From Chromatiales bacterium (lineage in GTDB: Bacteria > Pseudomonadota > Gammaproteobacteria > SpSt-1174), in assembly GCA_014762505.1 (NCBI GenBank), contig JABURS010000030.1, forward strand, positions 16,051-80,050: DNA of 64,000 nt, written 5' to 3'. This document shows positions 52,014 through 61,234 of the stretch, piece after piece (the first letter of the stretch is position 1; each line of letters opens with the position of its first letter). Position numbers and translations under genes: made by a program. The notes below the pieces were generated by a model that made no database searches, was not told the origin of the DNA, and saw only the letters and a list, made by a program, of their open reading frames with translations.

Positions 52014-52460
52014 CTATACGTCCACCACGCATTGCGCCAGCCACTGGCCGTCCGGCTGCTGCCGAACGGCCAGCATCGTGTAGGTCGCGCCTTTGATCTC
52101 CACCGCCGGCTGGTGACGGGCGATGTCCAGCGGTTCGCCCCAGGCACGGGCATGCAGCCGGTTGCCGTCGAGTACCACCTCGAAGCGGGCAAACAGCCAG
52201 TGGCGCGTGGCCATCTCGTAGATCAGGGCATTGAGCCAGTCCACCAGCAGCAGCTCGCGATCCGGCGCCTCGCAGCGAATGACGACCGCCTCGCGGGCCG
52301 TGACCGAGGCCGGGTCGGTAATGACGGCCGTGAGCGCCAGCGCCGCCTGCTCGAAGGCCGCGGCCGGGGTGTCGCCGATGCCGCGCACGCCGATATCCGC
52401 CGCGTGTTCAAAGTGCTCCCATTCCGCCGGCATGGACGCGATCCGTTGCTCAGATGCCAT
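52014..52460 (-). CDS. Archease, RtcB activator
   Basis: A 148-residue protein with the archease signatures EHFEHAADIGVRGIG, LLLVDWLNALIYEM and AWGEPLDIARHQPAVEIKGATYT. The Asp in HAADIG and the terminal acidic residues form the metal site. Archease speeds guanylylation and turnover of RtcB, the gene for which begins two bases downstream. ATG 52460 is the preferred start; an internal ATG (MPAEWEHF) is also possible. Upstream extension to 52535 would run into the hsp20 promoter region. Confidence 0.93.
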   Translation of the reverse strand: MASEQRIASMPAEWEHFEHAADIGVRGIGDTPAAAFEQAALALTAVITDPASVTAREAVVIRCEAPDRELLLVDWLNALIYEMATRHWLFARFEVVLDGNRLHARAWGEPLDIARHQPAVEIKGATYTMLAVRQQPDGQWLAQCVVDV

Positions 52461-52576
52461 AAGACTATAGGCCGGTCGCAGCGAGGCGCGGTTGACCTGC
52501 GTCAATGCCAACCGCAGCGGGCGGACTATAGTCATGAGCGATAACCACCGTCATGAACCGCAACAGGAGGTGCCTC

Positions 52577-53074
52577 ATGGCCAAAGAGACGAAAAAGGAA
52601 CTCAGGACCACCCGTGCCGAGCCGGCCGCCCGCGTGCCCAGCCCCTTCGAGGAGATGGACCGCCTGTTCGAGGCGATGATGCCGCGCGGCTGGCTGCGAC
52701 CCATGCGCTGGGAATGGCCGTCGATGTCCGAGGTCGCACAGCCCTTCGAGGGGCGCATGCCGAAGGTGGATGTCATCGATCGTGACAGCGAGGTGCTGGT
52801 CAAGGCCGAGCTGCCCGGGGTGAAAAAGGACGATATCGACATCAGCGTGAGCGACAACAGCGTCACCATCCGCGGCTGCACCAGCCACGAGAGCAAGGAA
52901 GAAAAGGGCGACTACTATCGCATGGAGATGTCACGCGGCGAGTTCGCCCGCACCGTCACCCTGCCGGCCGAGGTCGACAGCGACAAGGCGAAGGCCAGCT
53001 TCCGGGACGGTGTGCTGGAACTCGCCCTCCCCAAGGTCACGAAATCGAAGCGGCGCGCGATCAAGGTGGAGTAG
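52577..53074 (+). CDS. Hsp20/alpha-crystallin small heat-shock protein
   Basis: A 165-residue chaperone. The alpha-crystallin domain covers about residues 58-150: PKVDVIDRDSEVLVKAELPGV, VTIRG, KGDYYRMEMSRGEFARTVTLP and the FRDGVLELALPK box with the GVLEL motif. The N-terminal arm has the usual PSPFEEMDRLFEAM. Start ATG 52577 after a perfect AGGAGG. It is divergent from archease/rtcB with about 115 bases between starts. Likely prevents aggregation under stress. Confidence 0.95.
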   Translation: MAKETKKELRTTRAEPAARVPSPFEEMDRLFEAMMPRGWLRPMRWEWPSMSEVAQPFEGRMPKVDVIDRDSEVLVKAELPGVKKDDIDISVSDNSVTIRGCTSHESKEEKGDYYRMEMSRGEFARTVTLPAEVDSDKAKASFRDGVLELALPKVTKSKRRAIKVE

Positions 53075-53405
53075 GGCAACGAACCGTTGTCCGGGCTCCG
53101 GTGCCGTCCCTTTATCGCGTCTCGCACCCAGGGGGCATGAACGGTCGCATCCTAGATGCAGATGCTTGGGGTAGGCGCCGTTTATGACCCCTGGGTGCAA
53201 GGCGCGATATGGGGTGACACTTCACCCGAACATGGCCATCGCGGCTTGCGCCGCTCCTACCGAAAAACCCCAATCCGTCGTAGGAGCGCCGCGAGGCGCG
53301 ATCATGGCTGGGTGGCCACCAGGCCTCGCATGGGCATCGCGCCTTGCAGCGCTCCTACGGGTGCCGGTTCCGGTACCCGGGTCGTGCCGGCCAGGGCGCT
53401 GCTGT
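53075..53405. repeat. REP-type repeat cluster (family R1)
   Basis: No gene. Copies of the GTAGGAGC...GCGCGAT element in both orientations: 53114-53150 and 53170-53208 (the long variant with CACCCAGGGGGCATGAACGG), 53237-53261, 53277-53302 and 53334-53358. They lie between convergent hsp20 and the GGDEF gene. Confidence 0.8.
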
Positions 53406-54905
53406 TCAGCGCCGGCCGGCCGTCTTGCGTGCATAGAGGGCCGCGTCGGCATCCTTGAGTATCTGCCTCAGTGGTCGGCGGTCGTCGGGTTTGATACAGA
53501 CGCCACCGTAACCGATGGTCACCCGCAGTTCGGGTTCCAGGGCGAGGTCCTCCGCCTGCAGGCGGAGGAATTCCGTCTGCAGGCGTTCCAGCCAGGCCTC
53601 CAGGTTGAAGTCTTCGCCGCTGGCGATGAGCAGTGCGAACTCGTCGCCGCCCCAGCGAAAGGCCATGTCTCCTTCACGGACCTGTATACGCAGCGCGGTG
53701 CCCAGGGCCTTCAGTACCCGGTCACCCATGTCATGGCCGAGTGCGTCGTTCACGGCCTTGAATCGATCGAGGTCGAGCGTGACCAGCCAGAAGGCCTGGC
53801 GGTCGCTGCCATGATCGAGCATCTCGCCCATGACGCGTTCGAATTCACGGCGATTGGCCAGACCCGTCAATGCATCGGTGTGCCCCAGGGCGTGCAGCGA
53901 TTCGTGTTTCGAGGCGATACGCTCCGCCCGCTCCGCCAGGCCGTTGCGAAGGTGGGCGAACTCGCGAAACCGGCTGGGTGGCAGGTCGTCCCGCAGGTTG
54001 CCCTCCTTCAGCCCCTCCAGTATTCGCTGCACGTAACGGAACTCGGCAAGATAGTTGCTGTACAGCAGGCGCGTGATGACCAGCACGATGAGCATGGCAA
54101 GCATGCTGCCCAGGCCCACGATGAGTATCAGCCCGGGCAGGGTGCTGACCAGTGTTTCCTGCCGGGTGATCAGCAGCAGGGTCCAGTCTGTCCCCTGTAT
54201 CGCGGTGTGGGCGGCAGGCCGGTCCACGTCATCCCAGGCTCGGGTCCGGGTGATCAGTTCCCCGCGCGCGTTCGCGATGGCCAGGTGTTCGTCCTCCGTG
54301 GCCAGCTCCGCGATGGCCTCGTCGAGGATGCGTGTGCTGAAGCTCACGAAGACCATCCCGATGATTTCGCCGGCCTGGTCGAAGACGGGGGCGGTCAGGT
54401 CGAAATGTTCGAGGCCGTGGATGGCATCGTGGATGGGTGGACGTTCCACGGGCAGGCCGTTGAGTGAGTCGACCAGGTCGCTCAGGCACTGCGTGCCCAC
54501 GCGCTGGGCGAGGGCGTCGCCGAGCAGGGTGCCATCGGGGGCGAAGAGCGCGGCACCCACCGCCTCGGGCATCAGGCGGCGTGTCATCTGGGCCCAGGCG
54601 ACCGCCCCCGCATAGTCGTTCACGGCCAGCAGGTCGAAGACCTGGGAGGTCGTGGCGAGCTGGTTCACGAGCTGCTGATAGGTGTTGATGCGAAACGACA
54701 GGAACTGTTTCATGACGCCCAGCCGCTCGGCGTCCTCGGTACGCTCGATGTCCTGGAAATGCCGGTCGATATGTCGGTATTCGAGTGCCGCCATCGCGAT
54801 CAGCAGGGCGGCCAGCGCAAAGGCCAGCAGGCCGACCAGTCGCCGGATACTGGGCAGGTAGGTGCGGCTATCCCTGTCCGGTGCGGGTTGGCGGTGCGTG
54901 GCCAT
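53406..54905 (-). CDS. Membrane diguanylate cyclase (GGDEF)
   Basis: A 499-residue protein: helix at residues 24-45, a periplasmic dCache-like sensor (residues 45-270), a second helix at about 273-295, a linker with a coiled-coil look, and a GGDEF domain (about 335-499) with the intact active site RWGGDEFALL near residue 420. The inhibitory RxxD site (REGD) is five residues before GGDEF, so product feedback is expected. It should make cyclic-di-GMP in response to an external signal. ATG 54905 (MATHRQPA) or ATG 54929 (MHAGRPD) are both possible; neither has a strong ribosome-binding site. Confidence 0.92.
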   Translation of the reverse strand: MATHRQPAPDRDSRTYLPSIRRLVGLLAFALAALLIAMAALEYRHIDRHFQDIERTEDAERLGVMKQFLSFRINTYQQLVNQLATTSQVFDLLAVNDYAGAVAWAQMTRRLMPEAVGAALFAPDGTLLGDALAQRVGTQCLSDLVDSLNGLPVERPPIHDAIHGLEHFDLTAPVFDQAGEIIGMVFVSFSTRILDEAIAELATEDEHLAIANARGELITRTRAWDDVDRPAAHTAIQGTDWTLLLITRQETLVSTLPGLILIVGLGSMLAMLIVLVITRLLYSNYLAEFRYVQRILEGLKEGNLRDDLPPSRFREFAHLRNGLAERAERIASKHESLHALGHTDALTGLANRREFERVMGEMLDHGSDRQAFWLVTLDLDRFKAVNDALGHDMGDRVLKALGTALRIQVREGDMAFRWGGDEFALLIASGEDFNLEAWLERLQTEFLRLQAEDLALEPELRVTIGYGGVCIKPDDRRPLRQILKDADAALYARKTAGRR

Positions 54906-55233
54906 GAGGTCTGGTCGTCCTGCGTGCATGTGGTGCGTACGGGGGGTGCCATTATAGGGCAATGGGGGGGTTGTGAGGCGGGAGGTGAAACTCCATGCGC
55001 CATAGAGGGCACAGGGTACACGGAGGTGCTCAGCGTGTCCGTTTACTGTGCGCCTTCTGTGGCATACCCATGAGGCGGGCCGCACCCACCTATCGCGGGT
55101 CGGCGGGCATGGCCCGCCCTATGGGTTTTGACTTGCGACTTGATAACCTGCAACCGGACAACCCACACCGATTTCCCCTACAATGGACATATTCCGTTTG
55201 CCCGTCCCCGGGCCGCATACCACAAGGCCTTGC
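54906..55233. repeat. Intergenic gap with diverged R2 and R4 repeats
   Basis: No gene. A worn R2 element (GCGCCATAGAGGGCACAGGG to CTTCTGTGGCAT, 54997-55066) and an R4 palindrome (GGCGGGCC...GGCCCGCC, 55076-55121) precede the leader of the DEAD-box gene. Confidence 0.65.
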
Positions 55234-57066
55234 ATGTCTTCTGCATCCGATACCCCTGACACCCCCGTTCGTTTTGCCGACTTCGCTCTCGCCCCTGCCG
55301 TGCTCCGGGCGGTGGAGGAGGTGGGCTACGAGACCCCGTCGCCCATCCAGGCGGCGACCCTGCCGCCGCTGCTCGCCGGCCGCGACCTGCTGGGCATGGC
55401 CCAGACCGGCACCGGCAAGACGGCGGCCTTCGCCCTGCCGCTGCTGAGCCGGCTGGACCTCTCCCGCGCCGAGCCGCAGCTCCTGGTACTCACGCCCACG
55501 CGCGAGCTGGCCATCCAGGTGGCCGAGGCCATGCAGCGCTACGCGCGCTACCTGCCGGGCTTCCACATCCTGCCGGTGTACGGCGGGCAGGGGATGGACG
55601 TGCAGCTCAGGCAGCTGCGCCGCGGCGTGCACGTCGTGGTCGGCACGCCGGGGCGCGTGCAGGATCACCTGCGCCGCAAGACGCTCAAGCTCGATACCCT
55701 CTCGGCGCTGGTGCTGGACGAGGCCGACGAGATGCTGCGCATGGGCTTCATCGACGACGTGGAGCAGATCCTCGAGCACACGCCGGCCGAGCGCCAGATC
55801 GCGCTGTTCTCCGCCACCATGCCCGAACCCATCCGCCGCGTGACGCAGAAGTATCTGCGCGACCCGGTGGAGATCCGCATCCAGGCGAAGACCAAGACCG
55901 TCACCGCCATCACCCAGCGCTACTGGCAGGTGAGCGGCACGCACAAGCTCGATGCGCTCACGCGCATCCTCGAGGTCGAGGACTTCGACGGCATCATCAT
56001 CTTCGTGCGCACCAAGACCGCCACCGTCGAGCTGGCCGAGAAGCTCGAGGCGCGCGGCTACTCCGCCGCACCGCTCAACGGCGACATCACGCAGCAGATG
56101 CGCGAGAAGACCGTCGAGCGCCTGAAGAGCGGGGCCATCGACATCATCGTCGGTACCGACGTGGTCGCGCGTGGGCTGGACGTGCCGCGCATCAGCCACG
56201 TCATCAACTACGACATCCCCTACGACACCGAGGCCTACATCCACCGCATCGGCCGCACCGGCCGCGCCGGTCGCACGGGGGATGCCATCCTCTTCGTCGC
56301 CCCGCGCGAGACGCGCATGCTGCGCGCCATCGAGAAGGCCACCGGCCAGCCCATCACGCCCATGCAACTGCCGAGCCGCGAGGCCATCACCGGCAAGCGC
56401 GTCGGCCAGTTCAAGCAGCTCATCACCGACACGCTCGAAGGACAGGAGCTGGGTTACTACGAGGAGCTCATCGAGGGCTACCAGGCCGAGCACAACGTCG
56501 GCCTGGCCGAGATCGCCGCCGCGCTCGCCTACCTGGTGCAGCGCGAGCGGCCGCTGAAGCCCCGCGCGGACGAGGTGCCCGAGGTGGCCGCCCGTGCGCC
56601 CGCGCGGGAGCGCGAGGATGCCCGCCGCGATCCGCGCCAGCGCGCGCGCCGGGAGGAGGGTGCCGAGCCCCGCGGTCGCGACCGCGCCGGTCCCGAGCCC
56701 GGCATGGTGCGCTACCGCATCGAGGTCGGCCGCAGCCACGGTGCCGAACCCAAGCACATCGTCGGCGCCATCGCCAACGAGGCCGGTATCGAGAGCCGCT
56801 ACATCGGCCACATCAAGCTGTTCGACGACTTCAGCACCGTCGAGCTGCCCGACGGCATGCCCAAGCATGTCTTCCAGCACCTGAAGAACGTCTGGGTCTG
56901 CAGCCGCAAGCTCAACATCACCCCCGACCAGGGCCCGGCCGGGAAACCGGCCGGCGGCAAGCCGGCCTTCAAGAAGCCGGGATTCAAAAAGGCCGAAGGG
57001 GGGGCAGGCAAGGGCAAAGGCAAGCGCAGGGACAACGCGGCAGGGAAGGGGCGGCCCAAGGCGTAG
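55234..57066 (+). CDS. DEAD-box ATP-dependent RNA helicase (DeaD/CsdA type)
   Basis: A 610-residue helicase with all core motifs: Q motif TPSPIQAATLPPLL, Walker A AQTGTGKT, LTPTREL, DEAD, SAT, IIFVRTKTATVELAE, RGLDVP and HRIGRTGRAGR. After the core come a basic RGG-like linker and the DbpA RNA-binding domain (MVRYRIEVGRSHGAEPKHIVGAI, then VELPDGMPKHVFQHLKNVWV), then a Lys/Gly-rich tail. This layout fits CsdA/DeaD, which assists ribosome assembly and mRNA decay, notably in the cold. ATG 55234 is chosen; an upstream ATG at 55183 lacks a ribosome-binding site. Confidence 0.95.
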   Translation: MSSASDTPDTPVRFADFALAPAVLRAVEEVGYETPSPIQAATLPPLLAGRDLLGMAQTGTGKTAAFALPLLSRLDLSRAEPQLLVLTPTRELAIQVAEAMQRYARYLPGFHILPVYGGQGMDVQLRQLRRGVHVVVGTPGRVQDHLRRKTLKLDTLSALVLDEADEMLRMGFIDDVEQILEHTPAERQIALFSATMPEPIRRVTQKYLRDPVEIRIQAKTKTVTAITQRYWQVSGTHKLDALTRILEVEDFDGIIIFVRTKTATVELAEKLEARGYSAAPLNGDITQQMREKTVERLKSGAIDIIVGTDVVARGLDVPRISHVINYDIPYDTEAYIHRIGRTGRAGRTGDAILFVAPRETRMLRAIEKATGQPITPMQLPSREAITGKRVGQFKQLITDTLEGQELGYYEELIEGYQAEHNVGLAEIAAALAYLVQRERPLKPRADEVPEVAARAPAREREDARRDPRQRARREEGAEPRGRDRAGPEPGMVRYRIEVGRSHGAEPKHIVGAIANEAGIESRYIGHIKLFDDFSTVELPDGMPKHVFQHLKNVWVCSRKLNITPDQGPAGKPAGGKPAFKKPGFKKAEGGAGKGKGKRRDNAAGKGRPKA

Positions 57067-57370
57067 GTGCCACCCCGATCGCGCCTTGCGGGCGCTCCTA
57101 CGAGGCTGTGGTTTGTAGGAGCTGCGCAAGCCGCGAAGACCATGCCGGGGAGTGGCTGCCGTCTGCTATCGCGCCTTGCGGGCGCTCCTACGAGGCTGTG
57201 GTTTTGTAGGAGCTGCGCCAGCTGCGATGCCGATGCCTGTTGCGGCTGCCACCCCCGATCGCGCCTTGCACCCAGAGGGCATAAACGGCGCTCCTACGAG
57301 GCTGTGGTTTTATAGGAGCGGCGCAAGCCGCGATGACCATGCAGGGGGCGTGGCTGCCGCCTGTCGGCCG
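57067..57370. repeat. REP-type repeat cluster (family R1)
   Basis: No gene. At least six R1 copies: GATCGCGCCTTGCGGGCGCTC at 57076-57100 and again at 57170-57192, forward copies TGTAGGAGCTGCGC at 57115 and 57206, the long variant with CACCCAGAGGGCATAAACGG at 57257-57298, and a forward copy at 57312. The phrase ACGAGGCTGTGGTTTGTAGGA is repeated almost exactly three times, which points to local tandem growth. Confidence 0.85.
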
Positions 57371-57844
57371 TCAGGCAGTCGCCAGCAGATACAGCAGGTT
57401 GTAGACCATGTGCAGTGCGATTGCCGGGTAGAGGCTGGCGTGGCGGTCGCGGAAATAACCGAACACCAGGGAAGGCACGAGCACCGAGGCCGCCCAGAGC
57501 GGGGGATGACTCATGAAATGCAGCGCGGCGAAGACCAGGGAGGTCACGAGATTCGCCGCCGTGACCCCGGCCAGCGCGCGCCCGCCCCAGGACAGGCGGC
57601 GCAGCTCGCCCTGCAGCAGACCGCGGAACACGAGTTCCTCGGCCACCGGCCAGACCAGCACCACCATCAGCCACACCCGGGCCTCCGGCCACAGGCGGGT
57701 GTCCGGCGCAAACAGCCAGTGCAGCCCCAGCGCCACCACCCCGCCGGCCAGCAGGGCCAGCAGGAATCGCCCGTCGCGATGAAAGGGCGGGCAGCGGGCG
57801 AGGCCGGTAGCGTCCAGCCATGGGCGTGTGTGGGCAGGGGGCAT
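57371..57844 (-). CDS. CPBP-family intramembrane metalloprotease
   Basis: A 157-residue membrane protein with about four helices and the three motifs of the CAAX-protease/bacteriocin-processing (ABI) family: AEELVFRGLLQG (EExxxR), FAALHFMSH (FxxxH) and ALHMVYN (HxxxN). Most likely an intramembrane endopeptidase; the substrate is unknown. It is short for the family but has all motifs. The start at 57844 is the last ATG before the first helix; the ribosome-binding site is poor, and upstream frames run through repeats. Confidence 0.82.
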   Translation of the reverse strand: MPPAHTRPWLDATGLARCPPFHRDGRFLLALLAGGVVALGLHWLFAPDTRLWPEARVWLMVVLVWPVAEELVFRGLLQGELRRLSWGGRALAGVTAANLVTSLVFAALHFMSHPPLWAASVLVPSLVFGYFRDRHASLYPAIALHMVYNLLYLLATA

Positions 57845-58195
57845 GGGGTAATAGTCGGGGGGGAAGCGGCAAGTCGCAAGTAGGAGGCCAGCCCTCTGGC
57901 CGATGGGGCTAGGGGCAAGTTGCAAGTGACAAGTCGGGAAGTCCATGCGCCACAGAGGGCTCAGAGTAAGACCGGTGCCCCGATGACCCCTGTGCCCTCT
58001 GTGGCATGAATGTATAGGGCGGGCCGTGCCCGCCGAATATCGGCAGGCGAGATTCCGTTCAGGAATCGCCCCGCTCAGTCTGGCCTGCGTTGCCCTGAAA
58101 TGGAGGATCTTGGGCCCGGTTGGACCATGCGCTGCCTGACAATCCCTGCCTGTCCCCGTAAAATGCCCGGCATTCAATTGTAATCTGGAAAGCCC
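57845..58195. repeat. Repeat-filled gap before the sulfotransferase gene
   Basis: No gene. A half R3 (GTAGGAGGCCAGCCCTCTGG, 57881-57900), an R2 palindrome (GCGCCACAGAGGGCTCAGAG to CCCTCTGTGGCATG, 57948-58008) and an R4 element (AGGGCGGGCCGTGCCCGCC, 58015-58033). The last 130 bases are probably the promoter region of the next gene. Confidence 0.75.
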
Positions 58196-60757
58196 ATGTC
58201 CAAGGTTCGCCCGAATGATCCCTGCCCCTGTGGCAGTGGCAAGAAATACAAAAAGTGCTGTGGCGCCGCAGGCACCTCCGGCCTGGTCGATCCGCAGGCC
58301 GTGTTGCGGGCCGCTTTCACGCACCTGCAGCAGGGGCGTCAGGCCGAGGCCATTCGTAAGACGCAGAATCTTCTGAATGCCGGGCATCGACATCCGGATG
58401 TATACGGTATTTTGGCCAGTGCGCTGTTGCAGCAGGGGTGTTACCGTGAGGCAGAGGGGGCGCTCATGGCGATATTGCGAATAGTGCCAGACAGTGCGGA
58501 AATCTGGGCAAATCTGGGCCTGGTGCAACTCCAGGCAGGTGAATATCAGTCTGCCATGAACAGTTGTGGGCGGGCACTAGAGTTGGATCCGAATCATCCG
58601 CCTGCTTACAAATATATCGGTGATGTCTTTCAGAAGCTTGGGAATTATCCTGAGGCAGAGAAAAACTACCGTAAAGTGCTGGAATTATTGTCAAATGATT
58701 TAGCCGCCAGGGCCAATTTGGGAAAGGTGCTGTACAAGCAGCATAAGTACGAAGAGGCAATTAGTGAGCTGGAAGCTGTATTGGCAAAGGCGCCAAAGGC
58801 AGCTGTTGCCCATAGTGCCCTTGGGATGGTGTATATGGCTAAGGGTCGGGAGAAGCTGGCATTGGCTTCGCTGGAGCGGGCGATACAGTTGGAGCCTGGT
58901 GAGGCGGATCATTTTATTAATCTGGGCTTCTACTGGCAGCACCAGGAAAACAGGGAAAAGGCCGACGCGGCTTTCAAGAAGGCCCTTAAGATAGCCCCCC
59001 ATAATGCCGAGGTATACCTGCACCTGGCTGAGCTACATGAAAAGGACAATGATCTGTCCGGTAAGTATTTCGCCATGGCGCTGCATGCTGACCCAGATAA
59101 TCCGATAGCATTGGTCCGCGTCGGAATCGGCATGCTCAAAGCGGGTAAATACGAGCGTGGGAAGGAGATGCTCGACAAAGCCCTGCATATCGATTCGGAT
59201 TTGGGTATTGCCTATGCAGGTTTGGCATTGGGTGCCATCCTGCAGCATCGTGAGGCCAGGGCGGATAAGCATATGAAGCGAGCCCTGGAGCTCGCGCCAG
59301 ATGATTCATACGTCAATGGAATATATGTCCAGTTGCTGCAGTTACAAAGGAGGGACGAAGAAGCCATTGTGGTGCTGCTACGCTTGCTCGAGACCGATCC
59401 ATACAATACGCATTTTTGGCTGGAATTGGCTCGTGCTTATGATAATGCCTGCTACTACGACAAAGCAGAACAAGCCTTCCGTCGTGCTACAGAACTCCTG
59501 CCAAATGCTGCTAGGCCCTATCTGGCATGGGCAGATTTTGAGGAGAAACGGCACAATCTCGATCTGGCGCACACGCTTGCGCAGAAGGCTGAGCGAAAGG
59601 CGCGCAATGAGGATGATCGGGCATACATTTACCGCATGCTCGCGCGCATCGCACGGCGCAATGGGCGGTTGGAAGAGGCGCTTGAATATATCGAGCACGC
59701 GGTGAAGGCGGCTATTCGCCTTAATGTGCTTACTGTCCGTGCTGCAATAGAGTTCGAAAAGGGTGAGCTGCTCGATAAGCTCAAGCATTATCCGGAGGCA
59801 TATGCCAGTTTCGAAGCGGCGAATCAGTTAACGGCAAGATCAGTAGGCGAGCACTTCGATGATGCTGCTGATTGGGCGGCACATCAGATTGAACTGCTAT
59901 CAGACGGCCGTTTTCAAGCCCTTTCTCCCTGTGAGAAGGAAGGTTGTGCCCCACAGCCTATCTTTGTGGTCGGTTTTCCGCGCTCCGGTACTACGCTCAT
60001 GGAGCAAATCCTCGGTGCACACGGGCAAGTGCTGCCTGCCGGCGAGCTTACGTTCATGGGCGATATCGCTCATCATTCCGGGCGGGAGCTGTCTGGAGTG
60101 AACGCATCTTATCCTGAATGGTTGCTTCAGTTGCCGACGGAGCAATCGTCTGAGGTCTTGGCCTCGCTGCGTGATCGTTATCTCGCCATCGCCAGGGGAA
60201 CCCTGGGCGAGGTTGCAGCAGATTGGTTCGTGGATAAAATGCCGCTCAATCAAAACCTACTCGGGCTGGTTTACCTGTTGTTCCCTGAAAGTCCCATCAT
60301 TCATATGGTCCGGCATCCATTGGATTCCTGTCTGTCGGCCTTTATGGCTTCGTTCAATCAGGGCAATGCCTACTCGAACCGAATGGATACCACAGCGCGT
60401 TTCTATGCACGTTCTTCCAAGCTGACTCTGTGGTATCGCGACCATCTGCCACTAAGATACAAGGCCGTGCGTTACGAAGAGCTGGTTGCCGACCAGGAAC
60501 GGATGACCCGAGAGGTACTGGACTTTGTCGGGCTGCCCTGGGATGACGCCTGCCTGTCCTTTCACGAGAGCAAGCGCGTCGCACGTACCGCCAGCTATGC
60601 CCAGGTCACGCAGAAGATTTATACCAGCTCGCGCTATCGTTACAAAAACTACTACGAACAGCTCAAGCCGGTATTCCCCATCATCGAGGACACGGTTAAG
60701 GCCTATGGCTACGAGATCGAGCCGTCGGATAGGAAGGAAGTTGCAAGTCGCAACTAG
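58196..60757 (+). CDS. SEC-C / TPR / sulfotransferase fusion protein
   Basis: An 853-residue cytosolic protein. A zinc-binding SEC-C motif opens it (DPCPCGSGKKYKKCC, Cys10, Cys12, Cys21, Cys22); then come about twelve TPR repeats (residues 35-520, e.g. AEIWANLGLVQLQAGEYQSA); then a sulfotransferase domain from about residue 590 with the PAPS-binding loop VGFPRSGTTLMEQIL (Gly593-Gly598) and the 3'-phosphate motif MVRHPLDSCLSAF. It should transfer sulfate to a protein or glycan acceptor selected by the TPRs. The first 1.7 kb uses clearly more A/T-ending codons than neighbouring genes, a sign of transfer. ATG 58196; no operon partner. Confidence 0.9.
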   Translation: MSKVRPNDPCPCGSGKKYKKCCGAAGTSGLVDPQAVLRAAFTHLQQGRQAEAIRKTQNLLNAGHRHPDVYGILASALLQQGCYREAEGALMAILRIVPDSAEIWANLGLVQLQAGEYQSAMNSCGRALELDPNHPPAYKYIGDVFQKLGNYPEAEKNYRKVLELLSNDLAARANLGKVLYKQHKYEEAISELEAVLAKAPKAAVAHSALGMVYMAKGREKLALASLERAIQLEPGEADHFINLGFYWQHQENREKADAAFKKALKIAPHNAEVYLHLAELHEKDNDLSGKYFAMALHADPDNPIALVRVGIGMLKAGKYERGKEMLDKALHIDSDLGIAYAGLALGAILQHREARADKHMKRALELAPDDSYVNGIYVQLLQLQRRDEEAIVVLLRLLETDPYNTHFWLELARAYDNACYYDKAEQAFRRATELLPNAARPYLAWADFEEKRHNLDLAHTLAQKAERKARNEDDRAYIYRMLARIARRNGRLEEALEYIEHAVKAAIRLNVLTVRAAIEFEKGELLDKLKHYPEAYASFEAANQLTARSVGEHFDDAADWAAHQIELLSDGRFQALSPCEKEGCAPQPIFVVGFPRSGTTLMEQILGAHGQVLPAGELTFMGDIAHHSGRELSGVNASYPEWLLQLPTEQSSEVLASLRDRYLAIARGTLGEVAADWFVDKMPLNQNLLGLVYLLFPESPIIHMVRHPLDSCLSAFMASFNQGNAYSNRMDTTARFYARSSKLTLWYRDHLPLRYKAVRYEELVADQERMTREVLDFVGLPWDDACLSFHESKRVARTASYAQVTQKIYTSSRYRYKNYYEQLKPVFPIIEDTVKAYGYEIEPSDRKEVASRN

Positions 60758-61234
60758 GAGGCCAGCCCTCTGGCAGATGGGGCTCGGGGTAAGTCGCAAA
60801 TGACAAGTCGGGAATTCTATGCGCCACAGATGGCACAGAGGGCACAGAGTAAAACCGGTATCTCAAGGGCCTCTGTGTTCTCTGTGGCATGAATGTATAG
60901 GGCGGGCCGCGCCCGCCATTTTTTGACTTGCAACTCGCGATTTCTCTGATGTCGTATCCCCGCGACAAACCCTGCGAATCATGTGGAATAAATCCCCGCC
61001 CGAACCCGTAAGACACCTTGATCTGCCGTGTCAGAAAAATCTGACACGCGGCTGATCTTTCAGAAATATTTCAACCCGGTGTTGCGTTGTTGCAACAAAA
61101 CAACAGAGATGTCGCATTTTTGCGAATCAGGTGTTGCAATGCGGTTTTCAGACGCGTATAAACGATGCGTCATCACTAACGCATGACAATCCTTTTGTTG
61201 GAACCACACAAGGTTAATTAAGGAGTCTAGGCTC
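60758..61234. repeat. Gap with R3/R2/R4 repeats and the porin leader
   Basis: No gene in 477 bases. Half R3 (60756-60775), R2 palindrome (GCGCCACAGATGGCACAGAG to TTCTCTGTGGCATG, 60820-60892) and R4 (AGGGCGGGCCGCGCCCGCC, 60899-60917) fill the first 160 bases. The rest is the AT-richer porin leader, containing the perfect inverted repeat described separately and a second dyad around GTTGTTGCAACAAAACAAC (about 61085-61103). Confidence 0.75.
61027..61048. promoter_or_regulatory. Perfect 9-bp inverted repeat upstream of the porin
   Basis: CGTGTCAGA-AAAA-TCTGACACG. The symmetry is perfect, the loop is four A, and no T run follows, so it looks like an operator or a regulatory RNA stem rather than a terminator. 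It lies 187 bases before the porin start codon. Confidence 0.55.
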
